A stretch of DNA of 64,000 nucleotides from Gluconobacter cadivus (GTDB lineage Bacteria > Pseudomonadota > Alphaproteobacteria > Acetobacterales > Acetobacteraceae). A program made the translations under genes and the position numbers. The DNA lies in contig NZ_JABCQI010000005.1 of assembly GCF_015244745.1 (NCBI RefSeq), positions 182,986-246,985 on the forward strand. The letters are read 5' to 3'. The notes below the pieces were generated by a model. That model had not been told where the DNA came from, did not search any database, and worked only from the letters and a program-made list of their open reading frames with translations. Positions 62,846 through 64,000 of the stretch are shown here, one piece after another (position 1 is the stretch's first letter; each line of letters opens with the position of its first letter).

Positions 62846-63661
62846 TTGAGACTGCTGTTTCTGGGCGACATTATCGGGCGTAGCGGGCGTGAGGCCATTA
62901 TCCGAAATCTGGCCGACTGGCGTGAGAAACTCTCGCTGGATCTGGTGGTCGCCAATGGTGAGAATGCCTCACACGGCTATGGCCTCTCCCCGGATATAGC
63001 GAAAAACCTGCATAGTGCCGGCGTCGATGTCATTACGCTGGGCAATCATGCGTGGGATCGCCGTGATATGCTCGGCTATATCAATCAGGCTCCTTACATT
63101 GTCAGGCCTGCCAATTACCCTGCCGGAACGCCGGGGCAGGGGAGTCATATCGTCGAAATCAGCCGTGGGCGCAGGGCTCTCGTCATCAATGTGATGGGGC
63201 GCATTTTCATGGACCCGCTGGATGACCCTTTCCGGATCGTCAGCGAAATCCTGTCAAAGCATCGGCTTGGCGTGACGGTGCATGCCATCCTGATTGACGT
63301 TCATGCCGAAGCCACCAGCGAGAAAATGGGCTTTGGAGCTTATTTTGATGGCAGGGCTTCTGTTGTGGTGGGAACGCACACGCATGTTCCCACTGCGGAC
63401 CATCGCATTCTCCCTGCGGGCACGGCCTATCAGACGGATGCGGGGATGTGTGGTGACTACGATAGCGTCATAGGAATGGGAAAACCCGCAGCCCTTCACA
63501 AACTGGTTCGCAAAACCCCGGGCGATCGACCGCAGCCGGCGGAAGGGGAGGCGACAGTTTGTGGGCTTATGGTTGAAACGGATGACGCCACCGGTCTGGC
63601 CAGAAAGGTCGCTCCGCTACGGATTGGCGGACATCTGGCTCCCAACTGGCCGGATTTCTGA
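62846..63661 (+). CDS. YmdB-family metallophosphoesterase
   Basis: 271 residues from TTG 62846. The metal-binding motifs are LFLGDIIGRSG, VVANGENASHG, TLGNHAWD and GTHTHVPTAD, the TIGR00282/YmdB pattern. Such enzymes hydrolyse 2',3'-cyclic or related phosphodiesters in the cytosol; the natural substrate here is unknown. It follows fthC by 11 bases. Confidence 0.93.
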   Translation: MRLLFLGDIIGRSGREAIIRNLADWREKLSLDLVVANGENASHGYGLSPDIAKNLHSAGVDVITLGNHAWDRRDMLGYINQAPYIVRPANYPAGTPGQGSHIVEISRGRRALVINVMGRIFMDPLDDPFRIVSEILSKHRLGVTVHAILIDVHAEATSEKMGFGAYFDGRASVVVGTHTHVPTADHRILPAGTAYQTDAGMCGDYDSVIGMGKPAALHKLVRKTPGDRPQPAEGEATVCGLMVETDDATGLARKVAPLRIGGHLAPNWPDF

Positions 63662-63732
63662 GAAAAGCAGAAAATTTGAGAAAAAACCGCCTTTTTTCGA
63701 GTGTGATTCGCAATGAATAATGGGGGTTAGTC

Positions 63733-63749
63733 TTTTCTGCCGCAGAAAA
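63733..63749. promoter_or_regulatory. 17-base inverted repeat upstream of the rRNA promoter
   Basis: TTTTCTGC and GCAGAAAA flank a single C, 41 bases before the -35 box of the rRNA promoter. GCAGAAAA also occurs at 63667-63674. The place suits an activator site in an upstream region, but no known regulator fits with certainty. Confidence 0.45.
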
Positions 63750-63789
63750 CCGCGATTTTATCTGTTGATAAGTGTCTTGTGAATTCTGT

Positions 63790-63818
63790 TTGACACTCTG
63801 GGATCTCCCCCGTATAAG
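63790..63818 (+). promoter_or_regulatory. Strong rRNA operon promoter
   Basis: TTGACA (63790-63795) and TATAAG (63813-63818) are separated by 17 bases. The GC-rich stretch just after -10 is like the discriminator of stringently controlled rRNA promoters. The 180-base leader after it contains GGTCTTTGAAAATTGAATA, which resembles the antitermination and processing region before 16S rRNA. The 16S gene itself starts beyond the window. Confidence 0.85.
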
Positions 63819-64000
63819 CCCGTTCACCGACGCAGCGGGGCCCACTTCGAGGGGCTCTGGAGCGGCGGGGATGACGGTCTTTGAAAATTGAATATGGAAT
63901 TGGAAGGGATATGTTGGCGGCGTTTTGGTGCTGGTGATTTAGGATTAAGTTCCTGGGTCTAAGTATCGGGATGTTGGTTGATGTATCTTTTAGATGCTTC
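63819..64000 (+). other. Leader of an rRNA operon (16S lies downstream)
   Basis: AT-rich leader with TCTTTGAAAATTG at about 63880 and several T-rich stretches, without any open frame of note. Together with the strong promoter it is the usual start of an rrn operon in acetic acid bacteria. No mature rRNA sequence is yet reached at base 64000. Confidence 0.75.

Noticed and set aside
63680..63705. AAAAAACCGCCTTTTTT as terminator of the YmdB-like gene
   Set aside because: The stem is only A-T pairs with a tiny loop, too weak for a reliable terminator call.

Overview
The window looks like chromosomal DNA of an acetic acid bacterium (Acetobacteraceae, Alphaproteobacteria), most probably Gluconobacter. 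The best pointers are an 808-residue membrane-bound PQQ glucose dehydrogenase, a cyanide-insensitive bd-type quinol oxidase operon, and alphaproteobacterial neighbourhoods such as xseB-ispA-dxs-tlyA and zapA-6S RNA-fthC. This assignment is inferred from gene content; no rRNA gene lies inside the window to confirm it. Coding density is high, with no transposase, integrase, CRISPR array or recognisable tRNA gene.

Layout. 1-6.7 kb: an aldo/keto reductase, then six overlapping genes for a miniature complex related to hydrogenase-4/complex I (HyfB, C, E, F, G and I-like). 6.9-11 kb: ROK sugar kinase, phosphatidylserine synthase and decarboxylase, a methyltransferase and glyoxalase II. 11-14 kb: the cioAB oxidase operon with a 49-residue DUF2474 subunit and a perfect FNR-type box upstream. 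14-19 kb: DUF2125 protein, PlsC, YdcF-like protein, FtsX, FtsE and a zinc-ribbon membrane protein. 19-24.7 kb: two overlapping multidomain histidine kinases, SufE, a small repeat-containing secreted protein and a double TonB_C-like protein. 24.7-27.2 kb: glucose dehydrogenase. 27.5-33 kb: rpmI-rplT, pheST-lpxB and trpS. 34-42.6 kb: cytochrome c, thymidine kinase, FKBP lipoprotein, ArgG, RlmN, the isoprenoid operon and TusA. 42.6-44.5 kb: a small phage-like island with a holin-like gene, a lysozyme-like gene and a phage-type glycosyltransferase. 44.5-52 kb: purine permease, AsmA, heme oxygenase, glycosyltransferase and LepA. 52-55 kb: a MotA/MotB-like motor pair with an OmpA-like periplasmic partner. 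55-59 kb: SuhB-like phosphatase, EF-P and its lysylation enzymes EpmA and EpmB. 59-61.5 kb: two lipoproteins (Gly/Trp-rich and fasciclin) and a ThiE-like protein. 61.5-64 kb: zapA, 6S RNA, fthC, a YmdB-like phosphoesterase, then the promoter and leader of an rRNA operon whose 16S gene begins beyond the window.

The most unusual element is the six-gene Hyf-like cassette. Its large subunit has lost all four NiFe-ligand cysteines at recognisable positions, its membrane subunits are shortened and almost free of lysine, yet its small subunit keeps the four cysteines for an iron-sulfur cluster and every reading frame is open and translationally coupled. It may be a hydrogenase-derived complex with a different, undescribed function. 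A second unusual unit is the lysis-like cassette, which sits behind a strong promoter that is followed at once by an intrinsic terminator.
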